20,228 nt of DNA from WJJR01 sp964440935 (GCA_964440935.1 CAYTTY010000055.1:1-20228); one strand, 5' to 3'. Shown: positions 8,228 through 15,460, numbered from the stretch's first letter. Program-made: numbers and translations. The notes: generated by a model not told the origin, from the letters alone.

Positions 8228-8796
8228 GATTCGGATTCTCCCTTCGCTTGCTGCAACGATTTCGGCAGCGGAATCGGACGCGGCGGTACGCTTTCGTCCG
8301 TCTTCGTGTCACGCCGCGCAATGATGATCGCGCCGATCAACGCCGCCAGCAACAGCACCGACACAACCTCGAACGGCAGCACGAACTTCGTGAGCAACAG
8401 CCGACCCAACGTCATGCCGGCGCCCTCGGCAATCGGCTGGTCCGATATGGTAAACGGCGTGTGGTACAGCGAATAGAGGATCACCGCCAGCAGCCCGCCG
8501 GATATCAACAGGCCGATCCCAACTTGTTCGTTGGTGTGACGGACCTGTTTGTCGGCGATGCGCGATGTCAGCATCACCGCAAAGATCATCAGCACCGAAA
8601 TGGCACCGACATAGATCAACACCTGTGCGGCCGCCAAAAAGTGCGCGTGCAAGAGCACGAATATACCGGCGACACCGAACAGTGCCAGGATCAGAAAGAT
8701 CGCGGAATGAAAGATGTTCTTCGAGGAGACCACAAAGATCGCCGAGGCGACGATCAGGAAGGCCAGTACGAAGAATGCGAGTGAAAATGTATCCAT
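8224..8796 (-). CDS. nuoJ: NADH-quinone oxidoreductase subunit J
   Basis: This is a membrane subunit of complex I with about five helices (190 residues). Diagnostic features are the early KNIFHSAIFLILALFGVAGIF segment, AQVLIYVGAISVLMIFAVML with the flexible TM3 region, and the late helix LPFEVVSVLLLAALIGAIII. The soluble C-terminal tail (about 25 residues, rich in Pro, Lys and Glu) is variable in the family. Its stop overlaps the nuoK start. In a standard operon nuoI precedes nuoJ; here nuoH is only 12 bases upstream. Confidence 0.97.
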   Translation of the reverse strand: MDTFSLAFFVLAFLIVASAIFVVSSKNIFHSAIFLILALFGVAGIFVLLHAHFLAAAQVLIYVGAISVLMIFAVMLTSRIADKQVRHTNEQVGIGLLISGGLLAVILYSLYHTPFTISDQPIAEGAGMTLGRLLLTKFVLPFEVVSVLLLAALIGAIIIARRDTKTDESVPPRPIPLPKSLQQAKGESES

Positions 8797-8808
8797 AAAT
8801 CTAATCGC

Positions 8809-9846
8809 TTAGAAAAAGTGGATCCCCAGGCCGGTCAGAATCAGGTTCAAAAACGCCAACGGCAGCAGGAACTTCCACGCGAAGCCCATCAACTGGTCGA
8901 CACGCAGCCGCGGATAGGTCCAGCGGAACCACATTAAAACAAATACACCGATCATCGACTTGATCATGAACCAGGCCCACGACGGCAGCAGCGGGCCGTT
9001 CCAGCCGCCGAAATACAGCGTCGTCGCCACCGCCGACAGCGTGAACATGTTGACGAACTCGGCAAGAAAGAACATCGCGAACTTCATGCCCGAGTACTCG
9101 GTCACAAATCCGGCCACCAATTCCGAGTCGGCCTCGGGAAGATCAAAGGGTGTGCGGTTGACTTCGGCCGTTCCCGCAATCCAGAAGACGATAAAACCCA
9201 ACGGCTGCCGCCAGATGTGCCACTGATAGAACTGGCCCTGCTGGTGGACCATCTCGAGCATCGACAGCGTTTCGGTGAGCATGACCACGCCCAGAATCGC
9301 AATCGCCAAGGGCACCTCGTACGATACGACTTGGGCCGCCGACCGGAATCCACCCAACAATGAATACTTGTTATTCGATGACCAGCCCGCCATCAGCAGG
9401 CCGATCACGGTGAACGTTGTGATAGCTATAATGTAAAGGATGCCGATGTTGAGGTCGCGGACGATCAGCCCTTCGCCAAAGGGCATCGTCACATACACTG
9501 CCACCGCCGCTACAAAGGTCACGACCGGGGCCCAGAAGTAGATCGCCCGGTCGACATTGACTGGTGTTATGTCTTCTTTCTGTAACAACTTAACCGCATC
9601 GGCGATGGTCTGGATCGTGCCCTGCCAGCCCACACGATACGGCCCGACGCGCATCTGGAACCGCGCCGATACCTTGCGCTCCATCCAGACCAGGAAGAGC
9701 GTCAGGACTGCCGCAAAAGATATAACCGCTAGGGCGGCGGTCAGCAATTGCACCAGCGTGATCATCGTCGACCCAAAGCCGAGCGATCCCATCACCGAGG
9801 CGATCAACTTGCCGACTGCTTCTACGATTCCGTCGAGTTCCAGCAT
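8809..9846 (-). CDS. nuoH: NADH-quinone oxidoreductase subunit H
   Basis: This is the membrane subunit that forms the quinone-binding site at the junction with the peripheral arm (345 residues). Family signatures include MRVGPYRVGWQGTIQTIADA, KLLQKEDITP, GWSSNNKYSLLGGFRSAAQ, VSYEVPL, and IAGTAEVNRTPFDLPEADSE followed by LVAGFVTEYSGMKF. It is unusually placed directly after nuoA, with a 26-base gap, where nuoB to nuoG would be expected. The sequence itself is intact, and the quinone-site loop is conserved, so a functional partner arm is expected elsewhere in the genome. Confidence 0.97.
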   Translation of the reverse strand: MLELDGIVEAVGKLIASVMGSLGFGSTMITLVQLLTAALAVISFAAVLTLFLVWMERKVSARFQMRVGPYRVGWQGTIQTIADAVKLLQKEDITPVNVDRAIYFWAPVVTFVAAVAVYVTMPFGEGLIVRDLNIGILYIIAITTFTVIGLLMAGWSSNNKYSLLGGFRSAAQVVSYEVPLAIAILGVVMLTETLSMLEMVHQQGQFYQWHIWRQPLGFIVFWIAGTAEVNRTPFDLPEADSELVAGFVTEYSGMKFAMFFLAEFVNMFTLSAVATTLYFGGWNGPLLPSWAWFMIKSMIGVFVLMWFRWTYPRLRVDQLMGFAWKFLLPLAFLNLILTGLGIHFF

Positions 9847-9872
9847 CAGTTAATGTGCTCGTTCACAGCAGC

Positions 9873-10229
9873 TTAGTACCATTTCAACAGACCCTTCTTC
9901 CACGCGTACGCCAACCCGAACAACAGGATCGAAATGAAGATCAGCATCTCCACGAACGCGAACAGGCCCAACGACTGGTAGGCAATCGCCCAAGGAAACA
10001 GGAAGATCGCTTCCACGTCGAAGATCACAAACATCAGGGCGAAGATGTAGAACCGGACATTGAACTGAATCCATCCCGGCCCGAACGGCTCCTCGCCGCA
10101 TTCGTAGGTCGATTGCTTGATCGGGTTGGGAGCGGACGGACGGAAGATCTTACTCAGCAGCAGCGTGAAGAGGACGAACCCCGCCCCCACTACAAGGAAC
10201 ACCGCGACGGCTGCAAAATCAGAGACCAC
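9873..10229 (-). CDS. nuoA: NADH-quinone oxidoreductase subunit A
   Basis: This is a three-helix membrane subunit at the junction of the two arms of complex I (118 residues, normal length). The signature is the cytoplasmic loop and second helix: STYECGEEPFGPGWIQFNVR, then FYIFALMFVIFDVEAIFLFP, with the conserved Cys and acidic residues. The start appears to be GTG at 10229, preceded by AGAGAGGTGA; no in-frame ATG fits better. It is the first gene of the cluster. A perfect TTGACA box lies about 95 bases upstream. Confidence 0.96.
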   Translation of the reverse strand: MVSDFAAVAVFLVVGAGFVLFTLLLSKIFRPSAPNPIKQSTYECGEEPFGPGWIQFNVRFYIFALMFVIFDVEAIFLFPWAIAYQSLGLFAFVEMLIFISILLFGLAYAWKKGLLKWY

Positions 10230-10299
10230 ACATCACCTCTCTGTTGTCCCGTCCAAAGATAGACGCGTCCGCCCGCTGAGCGAATCGCGTCAAGACCGG

Positions 10300-10329
10300 C
10301 AGATAAGCCCGCCCTCATGGAACTGTCAA
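10300..10329 (-). promoter_or_regulatory. Candidate promoter of the nuo cluster
   Basis: On the minus strand TTGACA (10329-10324) is followed, after 18 bases, by TATCTG (10305-10300). The -35 is perfect and the -10 is weak (TAT conserved). Transcription would start near 10293, giving a leader of about 64 bases before nuoA. A second TTGACA lies 24 bases further upstream (10353-10348), without a matching -10. Confidence 0.4.
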
Positions 10330-10506
10330 GCGAATTGTCCCCATAAGTGTCAATCGGTGAATGGATTTGACGAGATGGCGCAATGCATTTGTCGGGGTGT
10401 CAAAGAGTGCGTAAGAACCCCTTTGTACAGACATCATTTGTCAGGATTGGAACGCGGAGCCCCGGCTCGGTGCAGCGCATTTGGTGTCGGCACACACATA
10501 AAGAAA

Positions 10507-10634
10507 GTGGCCCTGATGGACGTATTGTGTCCATCAGGGCGAAGCACAATTCACGGGAGTCCACCGGAGATCGGGCGTGCTCAGCACGCCCCTACGAAAA
10601 ATCGTCTTGTCGATTCGTGATTTGATGGAGCCGG
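10507..10634 (+). repeat. 128-bp repeat, copy 1
   Basis: This copy matches 11914-12041 in the same orientation at 127 of 128 positions (the only difference is C at 10611 against T at 12018) without gaps. It contains a hairpin with 12-bp arms (GCCCTGATGGAC/GTCCATCAGGGC, 10510-10540) and a second hairpin with 9-bp arms (GGGCGTGCT/AGCACGCCC, 10573-10591). No open reading frame is supported inside. The following sequence (CCACAG...GTGGG...ACC, about 10645-10670) resembles, in diverged form, the hairpin that follows copy 2. Confidence 0.95.
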
Positions 10635-10727
10635 AGACTCTTTCACCACAGCAGAGTCGTGGGATACCTAACCGTTGTACAACAAGTGACAGGCTCTGTA
10701 TTTTGGTGGGGGTGACTTTGGAGGGCC

Positions 10728-11714
10728 GTGCTGATGACTTATGGATTGAGCACAGCGAGCCCTGACGAGGGCGTCAGGGGAGCCCGGCGGCAGTTGACAG
10801 GCGCGATTGTGCAATATCTCATTTATGCAATTGGACTTGTCGGATTGCTGGGTCTGTCGCCTCGCATTTCGAATGCAAGTGAAGGGACAATCGTATTCGA
10901 GGTCTCTGTTACGAAGGACACCTTCGTAGTGTACGAGAGCATTTGGGTCGAGTTTTCGGCGCACAATCGAGGACCTGAACCATTTGCCCGACGGGCGCTG
11001 ATAATTGGTGACCAGCACATCATGGTCGAGGCCATGAATCTCGAAACAGGTGAGCAAATCCCAACGTGTGTAGACGCAGAGACCTACTTGATCCCTCAGG
11101 GCCGCGCCGATCTCCCGGTGATTGCTCCCGGAGAAACATATCATGGTGCGGGGGATTTGACCCATAGCGCGACCTGCAATTTCGATCAAGATCTCCGAAT
11201 AAGCTATTGGTCTCCGGGAAGATATAGAGCCGCATTCCACTGGACTTATGATCCCCAAGGGCGCTCGCTTATCGACGGGAGCCCTATCCTATCAGACAGT
11301 GTCGAGTTTGTCGTGGTGGAGCCCGAGGGCACAAACAGTGACGCACGCAGTGAATTCCTCTCAGCCCGCCGCAGCTTCTTTGCGGATAGCCAGGGTAGAA
11401 GTGCCGAGCTGATGTGGGAAGTTGTCGAGCGATATCCTCAGTCGCCCTATGCTGGTCAGGCATTAAAGCGTCTATTGTCAATGATGTACCAGGGCAAGCC
11501 ACTACCACCGGGTGTGTCCAAGTATGAGATTCTCCTGAAATTCGTGAGCATCGCCCCCGATCGACCAGAATGCTCTCTGGTCCTTAGATCACTCTCTTGT
11601 CGAATGAGTAGTGACGAATACCAAAGCTACTTGAAGCATCTCCGGTCCACAATGGGTGATACGTACGCGGGGAGGCGCGCATCTCGATTACTCCTTCAGG
11701 GTGGTATTGAATGA
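10728..11714 (+). CDS. Exported protein of unknown function with a helical C-terminal region
   Basis: This gene encodes up to 328 residues. After about 25 polar residues comes a hydrophobic stretch (IVQYLIYAIGLVGLLGL) and a plausible cleavage near ISNASEG, so the protein is probably exported or anchored by its N-terminus. Residues 53-200 look beta-rich (IVFEVSVTKDTFVVYESIWV, SPGRYRAAFHWTYDP), perhaps one or two beta-sandwich domains. Residues 208-328 look helical (SEFLSARRSFFA, AELMWEVVERYPQSPYAGQA, YAGRRASRLL) with the YPxSxYAxxA pattern seen in TPR-like repeats. The first codon is GTG at 10728; the ATG at 10734 is ten bases after GGAGG and is the better start. I recognise no family. It is an orphan gene, divergent from the nuo cluster, bracketed by the two copies of a 128-bp repeat, and its codon use looks less GC-biased than that of its neighbours. 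Confidence 0.7.
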   Translation: MLMTYGLSTASPDEGVRGARRQLTGAIVQYLIYAIGLVGLLGLSPRISNASEGTIVFEVSVTKDTFVVYESIWVEFSAHNRGPEPFARRALIIGDQHIMVEAMNLETGEQIPTCVDAETYLIPQGRADLPVIAPGETYHGAGDLTHSATCNFDQDLRISYWSPGRYRAAFHWTYDPQGRSLIDGSPILSDSVEFVVVEPEGTNSDARSEFLSARRSFFADSQGRSAELMWEVVERYPQSPYAGQALKRLLSMMYQGKPLPPGVSKYEILLKFVSIAPDRPECSLVLRSLSCRMSSDEYQSYLKHLRSTMGDTYAGRRASRLLLQGGIE

Positions 11715-11739
11715 AGCGCTCAACGCCAATGCCGGGTGC

Positions 11740-11766
11740 CCCACAGTTCTACTGTGGGTAACCTTG
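11740..11766 (+). repeat. Short palindromic repeat CCCACAGT/ACTGTGGG, copy 1
   Basis: An 8-bp perfect stem with loop TCT (11740-11758) is followed by TAACCTTG. The 27-base unit recurs at 12047-12073 with one mismatch. It lies 26 bases past the stop of the orphan exported protein. Confidence 0.85.
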
Positions 11767-11850
11767 ATGAACGCTCGCCGGCTGCCCGTGACACCCTCGT
11801 CACGGTATACGTCCGCGGCATTTGGACACACGTCAGGTGAGTTCTTCTTT

Positions 11851-11880
11851 GCCCTGATGGCTATCAGCCGTCATCAGGGC
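11851..11880. repeat. Hairpin with arms GCCCTGATG/CATCAGGGC
   Basis: It has nine-base perfect arms with a 12-base loop. The arm sequence is the same as the outer part of the hairpin inside the 128-bp repeat, so it is probably a related, shorter family member. Confidence 0.8.
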
Positions 11881-11913
11881 CACGAATGACCGGTCGCGTG
11901 TAGTCAATGTGAC

Positions 11914-12041
11914 GTGGCCCTGATGGACGTATTGTGTCCATCAGGGCGAAGCACAATTCACGGGAGTCCACCGGAGATCGGGCGTGCTCAGCACGCCCCT
12001 ACGAAAAATCGTCTTGTTGATTCGTGATTTGATGGAGCCGG
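11914..12041 (+). repeat. 128-bp repeat, copy 2
   Basis: This is the direct copy of 10507-10634 with one mismatch in 128 bases. The spacing between the starts of the two copies is 1407 bases and encloses the orphan exported-protein gene. It is followed after five bases by the CCCACAGT palindrome. Confidence 0.95.
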
Positions 12042-12046
12042 TGTGT

Positions 12047-12073
12047 CCCACAGTTCTACTTTGGGTAACCTTG
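12047..12073 (+). repeat. Short palindromic repeat CCCACAGT/ACTTTGGG, copy 2
   Basis: It matches 11740-11766 at 26 of 27 positions; the single change (G to T) breaks one base pair of the stem. It ends about 30 bases before the stop codon of the permease gene. Confidence 0.85.
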
Positions 12074-12101
12074 CGGTGGATCACACACTGGCCGCGGACA
12101 C

Positions 12102-13322
12102 CTACTCGTACCGCAGCGCCTCAATCGGGTCGAGCCGTGCCGCCTTCCGTGCCGGCCAGACGCCGAAGAAGATGCCGACGGTGACGCTGAAGCCGACCGC
12201 CATCACAATCGCTTCGATCGACACCGCCGTCTGCCAGCCCTGGAAATACGACAGCGCGCGCGATGCACCGATGCCGGCGAGAATGCCAACGACTCCGCCG
12301 AGCAGCGACAACGTGACTGCTTCGCCGAGGAATTGCAGCAGCACACTACGGCGCGAGGCGCCGATCGCTTTGCGGATGCCGATCTCCCGCGTCCGTTCGG
12401 TGACCGACACCAGCATAATGTTCATGATGCCGATGCCGCCGACGATCAAGCTGATCGCCGCAATCCCGGCGAGCAGGTACCCCAATGTTTCGTTGGCCTG
12501 CGAGCGTGCCTCGAGAAACTGCGAGCGGTCCAGAATGCGAAAATCGCTTTCGCGCCCTGGCGGAATGCGGTGCGAACTGCGCAGCACACTTTCAATCTCC
12601 AGCATGGCGACCCCCATCGAATCGGGCGACACCATCTGAATCGTAAGCGACTGCAGACGATCCGCGTACTCACGCCCAAAAAGGCGCTGCTTACCGGTGT
12701 TAAACGGGATGTACACCATGTCATCGGGATCCGGCCCGGGCTGTTCGCCCTTGCGTTCGAGGACACCGATCACTTCAAGCCGAACGCCGCTGACGGAAAT
12801 CTCACGCCCAATGAGTTCTGCGGCATCGTGCCCCAATTCCTCGGGCACCTGGTACCCCAACACCGCGACACGTTTGCGGCTCATATCATCGCGTTCGCTG
12901 AACAGCCGACCGTAAACCGTTTCGAGCCGGCTGGTCTCGAAGTAGGCCGCAGTCGTGGCCATCACGAAGACATTGGCATTCTCCGTCAAGTACTTGATCT
13001 GCATCCGCCCGCTCAGTAAGGGCACGACTTCTTTGAGGGTTGTTGTGTGCTTTCGCAATGCATCGACATCATCGAGTGTCAATTTGGCCGTCGCGCTCCC
13101 GTGCACGCCGCGCCAGAAACTCTGTCCGGGATAGATGGTGAGGATGTCGGTGCCGAGTGCATCCAGTTGCGCCTGTACCGCGTTCTTTGCGCCCGTGCCT
13201 AGTGAGATCATCGTAATCACCGCGGCCACGCCGATCACCATACCGAGCGTGGTCAGAATCGAGCGCAGCTTGTTGGCACGAATCGCCGTGATCGAAATGC
13301 GCAGAATCTCGAGGAGTTGCAT
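12102..13322 (-). CDS. MacB/FtsX-type ABC transporter permease
   Basis: This gene encodes 406 residues in the four-helix MacB/LolC arrangement: TM1 at about 20-42 (SILTTLGMVIGVAAVITMIS), a large periplasmic domain (about 45-280), then three helices in the last third including LIVGGIGIMNIMLVSVTERT, REIGIRKAIGASRRSVLLQF, and a terminal PARKAARLDPIEALRYE. These are strong MacB_PCD and FtsX signatures. The frame is open up to 13619, but the true start is the ATG at 13322, because it overlaps the TAA of the adaptor gene by one base (TAATG) and the protein then begins with MQLLEILRISITAIRANKLR as in homologues. The nucleotide-binding domain is not fused, and no ATPase gene lies next to it, although adaptor-ATPase-permease is the usual order. 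It probably works with the adaptor as an envelope export pump; the substrate is unknown. Confidence 0.93.
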   Translation of the reverse strand: MQLLEILRISITAIRANKLRSILTTLGMVIGVAAVITMISLGTGAKNAVQAQLDALGTDILTIYPGQSFWRGVHGSATAKLTLDDVDALRKHTTTLKEVVPLLSGRMQIKYLTENANVFVMATTAAYFETSRLETVYGRLFSERDDMSRKRVAVLGYQVPEELGHDAAELIGREISVSGVRLEVIGVLERKGEQPGPDPDDMVYIPFNTGKQRLFGREYADRLQSLTIQMVSPDSMGVAMLEIESVLRSSHRIPPGRESDFRILDRSQFLEARSQANETLGYLLAGIAAISLIVGGIGIMNIMLVSVTERTREIGIRKAIGASRRSVLLQFLGEAVTLSLLGGVVGILAGIGASRALSYFQGWQTAVSIEAIVMAVGFSVTVGIFFGVWPARKAARLDPIEALRYE

Positions 13323-14704
13323 TAGTTTCCCGTCTGGAAGGTTCCGCCCGCGCGCCGCTGCGCCCAGTCCTGGAACCGCTGTTGTGATTGCACCAAACCC
13401 GCCGTCGGCAAAATCAACACACTGTCGTCCGGCTGAAGACCCTCCAAGACGGCGATATAGGAGAAGTCCGTCAGTCCGGTCCGGATTCGTTGGGCCGTCG
13501 GTTGGCCATTGCGGACAACCACGACGACATAACTGCCATCGGGTGCTCGTTGCCCACCGGGTCGCCGTCCCGATGCACCCATCGGACGACGGTTCCCACC
13601 GCCGCGTTGACCCGACCATTCACCTCGCGATTGTCCCTGTCCCTCGCCGCCGTGTGGGCGCTGCGCCATTTGGCCGGCACTGGTGTCACTTGAATCAGGC
13701 ACCGCTGGTCGCTGCGTGGTGCGGTCACTTGCTGACAATTGAGCATCCACCTGATCGGGCGCCAGTCCAACCATCGGCGCCACGACCATCAGATCCTCTG
13801 GCGAGGTCAACGCCGCCGTTGGAATCGCTAATGCATCCTCCACCGAACCAACATGGATTTCGACTTCGGCGTTCATTCCGGGTCGTAGCAGCAAACCCGG
13901 ATTGTCGATGCGCATCAAGGTTGGAAACATCGTTACGTTCTGTTCCACAAGCGCCTCGGCGCCGATGCGCAGCACTTCGCCCTCGAACGTCCGGTTTCGA
14001 AACGCATCGACCTGAATGGTGACCGGCATCCCCGGACGAATCTTGCCAACATCGGCTTCGGTGACAAACGCGCGCACCTGCACCGTGTCGAGATTGGCCA
14101 TGCGCATCAATACCGATCCGCCGGCAATGTCGCGGCTCGCCGACGTGATCACGGTGCCCTCTTCGATCGACTTACTGAGAATGATCCCATTGCTGGGTGC
14201 ACGGACCTCGGTTTCTTCGAAGGCAATGCGCGCATCCTCCAGAGCCGTGCGCGCACGGATAGAGGTGGCGTAGGCCGACGCTTCGGCGAGTTTGGCGTCT
14301 TCGAACACTTCATCGGTGATCGATCCGCTCTCGTGCAATTCCTGTGCACGACGCAAGCGTGAACGGGCGATCTCTAATTCAGCGGCGGCGACGGCTGAAT
14401 CGGCCTCGGCTTGGATGACTGCATTGCGGGGTAAACGCGGATCGACGCGAACCAGAAGATCCCCCGTGCGGACCTCGTCGCCCTCTTCCACATTGACTTG
14501 GACAATCTCGCCTGAAGCCTTTGATTTCACTTCGACCACTTTGATTGGCTCGACCACACCGGCCGCGTTCGCCGTCACTACAATGTCGCGTTGCGTCACC
14601 GCAACCTGACGATACAGCTTCTGCTCGACCGGTTCCTCACAAGCGATCAATAGGAGCACTCCGGCAGCGACGATTACTGAGAAACTCAAATAGCGTTGTA
14701 TCAC
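13322..14704 (-). CDS. MacA-like periplasmic adaptor lipoprotein (HlyD/RND family)
   Basis: This gene encodes 460 residues. It starts at GTG with AAGGA about six bases upstream. A lipoprotein signal peptide ends in LLIAC, with the lipidated Cys at residue 22, so it should be anchored on the periplasmic face of a membrane. It contains the biotinyl-lipoyl halves (VKSKASGEIVQVNVEEGDEV and ETEVRAPSNGIILSKSIEEG), an alpha-hairpin coiled coil between (about 95-165), and a beta-barrel domain (TVQVRAFVTEADVGKIRPGM, RPGMNAEVEIHV). Unusual is a low-complexity, Gly/Arg/Gln-rich insertion at about residues 325-390 (HGGEGQGQSRGEW, GQRGGGNRRPMGASGRRPGG) between the barrel and the membrane-proximal strands (SYVVVVV...RIRTGL). 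It makes the protein longer than typical MacA (about 370). It is translationally coupled to the permease. Confidence 0.92.
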   Translation of the reverse strand: MIQRYLSFSVIVAAGVLLLIACEEPVEQKLYRQVAVTQRDIVVTANAAGVVEPIKVVEVKSKASGEIVQVNVEEGDEVRTGDLLVRVDPRLPRNAVIQAEADSAVAAAELEIARSRLRRAQELHESGSITDEVFEDAKLAEASAYATSIRARTALEDARIAFEETEVRAPSNGIILSKSIEEGTVITSASRDIAGGSVLMRMANLDTVQVRAFVTEADVGKIRPGMPVTIQVDAFRNRTFEGEVLRIGAEALVEQNVTMFPTLMRIDNPGLLLRPGMNAEVEIHVGSVEDALAIPTAALTSPEDLMVVAPMVGLAPDQVDAQLSASDRTTQRPAVPDSSDTSAGQMAQRPHGGEGQGQSRGEWSGQRGGGNRRPMGASGRRPGGQRAPDGSYVVVVVRNGQPTAQRIRTGLTDFSYIAVLEGLQPDDSVLILPTAGLVQSQQRFQDWAQRRAGGTFQTGN

Positions 14705-14775
14705 CCTGATTCCTTATGCAGGCTGTCCGTAGTCGATCTTCCGTTGCCAGGCGAGAGAGCAACGTGTTTGCAACA

Positions 14776-14814
14776 TGATGGAATGAGGTGCATTCCATCA
14801 CGCCCATCATTATA
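14776..14814 (-). promoter_or_regulatory. Candidate promoter -10 and overlapping palindrome upstream of the adaptor gene
   Basis: On the minus strand a perfect TATAAT (14814-14809) would start transcription near 14802. Immediately downstream lies a palindrome with perfect 9-bp arms, TGATGGAAT/ATTCCATCA, and a six-base spacer (14776-14800). No good -35 is present at 16-18 bases, which is common for activated promoters. The palindrome is placed where a repressor site or a 5'-leader hairpin could act. The leader to the GTG would be about 100 bases. Confidence 0.45.
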
Positions 14815-15004
14815 ACAGTTGAAGCCGCAAACCGATCCACAAGTCCATAAGAACCTGACAATGTGAGACGGATAGGGATGGCTATCAGTTCCGCAAAGGT
14901 GATTGTCAGAATTCCGTTCCGTTTGGGTAAGGCGGGCTCTGCCCACCGTGTCGGCTGGGGTAGCCGATCCATTCGCGTGGACATTGTTTCCGCTCTCCCG
15001 ACGG

Positions 15005-15036
15005 TCCCCATCCGCCTACGTATCTCTGGATGGGGA
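15005..15036. repeat. Hairpin with arms TCCCCATCC/GGATGGGGA
   Basis: It has perfect nine-base arms around a 14-base loop, and no T-run follows. It is another member of the palindrome population of this window; I did not find a second copy. Confidence 0.75.
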
Positions 15037-15124
15037 GAACCCGCACCTCGTCGCGGCACAACCGCCGAGTGACCAACTCACGAATTGCAGCACGATATTC
15101 TATTGTTGTATAAAGTGTTAGAGA

Positions 15125-15455
15125 GGTTGTCAGAATAGATTTCCGATTGAGGGGAAGCGAGGCACCGTGTGTATCGTGATGACATCAGGGTGCCACGGGC
15201 CTTGAGGGGCGTGTTGCAAAACCCCCGAGAATCACAGCCTTCGGGAGGGCGAGCCTCCCGGCGAGCCGCAACGGCATGTTCCACACGGCGGCTCGGCGGG
15301 AGCCTCGCCCTCCCCAGTCTGAGGTGATGATAGTCAGCAGGCTTTTCAACACGCCCCTTGAGGCCCATGGACGGGGGATTGTGCAGACGCGGACGCACGC
15401 CCCTTGAGGCCCGTGGCACCCTGATCCAAACGGAAAGGATTTATGACAATTGCTA
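15125..15455. repeat. Compound palindromic element, about 330 bp, with inverted ends
   Basis: It opens with the 47-bp sequence shared with 1-47 (15125-15171). Next comes CAGGGTGCCACGGGCC in a 28-base unit (15186-15213) whose inverted copy closes the element (15396-15423, 26 of 28 matching). A partial second copy of the closing unit lies at about 15349-15370. The centre is a long hairpin (15243-15314) with 25-bp arms, 23 paired. The right end (15424-15455) carries the ATTGTCA/TTCCG motif on the minus strand, ten bases after the stop codon of the neighbouring gene. It contains no open reading frame, so it resembles a non-autonomous, structured mobile element. Confidence 0.8.
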
Positions 15456-15460
15456 TAGCT

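Larger units (their letters stand above)
11715..12101. other. Gene-free, repeat-dense region between two convergent genes
   Basis: The orphan gene (plus) and the permease gene (minus) converge here. The region consists largely of palindromes: 11740-11758, 11851-11880 (arms GCCCTGATG/CATCAGGGC), the 128-bp repeat copy 2 at 11914-12041, and 12047-12065. I see no gene. The hairpins could serve as bidirectional transcript ends. Confidence 0.7.
14815..15460. other. Gene-free repeat region between the pump genes and the secreted proteins
   Basis: No gene is supported here. From left to right I see an ATTGTCA/TTCCG motif at 14901-14926 (plus), a hairpin GGCGGGC..GCCCACC near 14930-14947, a hairpin with 9-bp arms TCCCCATCC/GGATGGGGA (15005-15036), and then the compound repeat 15125-15455. 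Confidence 0.7.

Noticed and set aside
2977..10229. Mrp antiporter or membrane-bound hydrogenase instead of complex I
   Set aside because: NuoA and NuoH signatures, the three distinct antiporter-like subunits in the order L-M-N, and the long lateral helix of NuoL identify the respiratory complex. No hydrogenase or Mrp-specific genes are present.
10507..12073. CRISPR array or tandem repeat
   Set aside because: There are only two long copies 1.4 kb apart plus unrelated palindromes, with no regular short repeats and spacers and no cas genes.
13323..13619. N-terminal extension of the permease frame up to 13619
   Set aside because: It overlaps the adaptor gene in another frame, is unlike any permease N-terminus, and the TAATG overlap at 13322 gives the normal start.
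13135..14022. Plus-strand open frame of 295 codons over the pump genes
   Set aside because: It is antisense to the adaptor and permease, and its Pro/Arg/Ser-rich composition is typical of a shadow frame.
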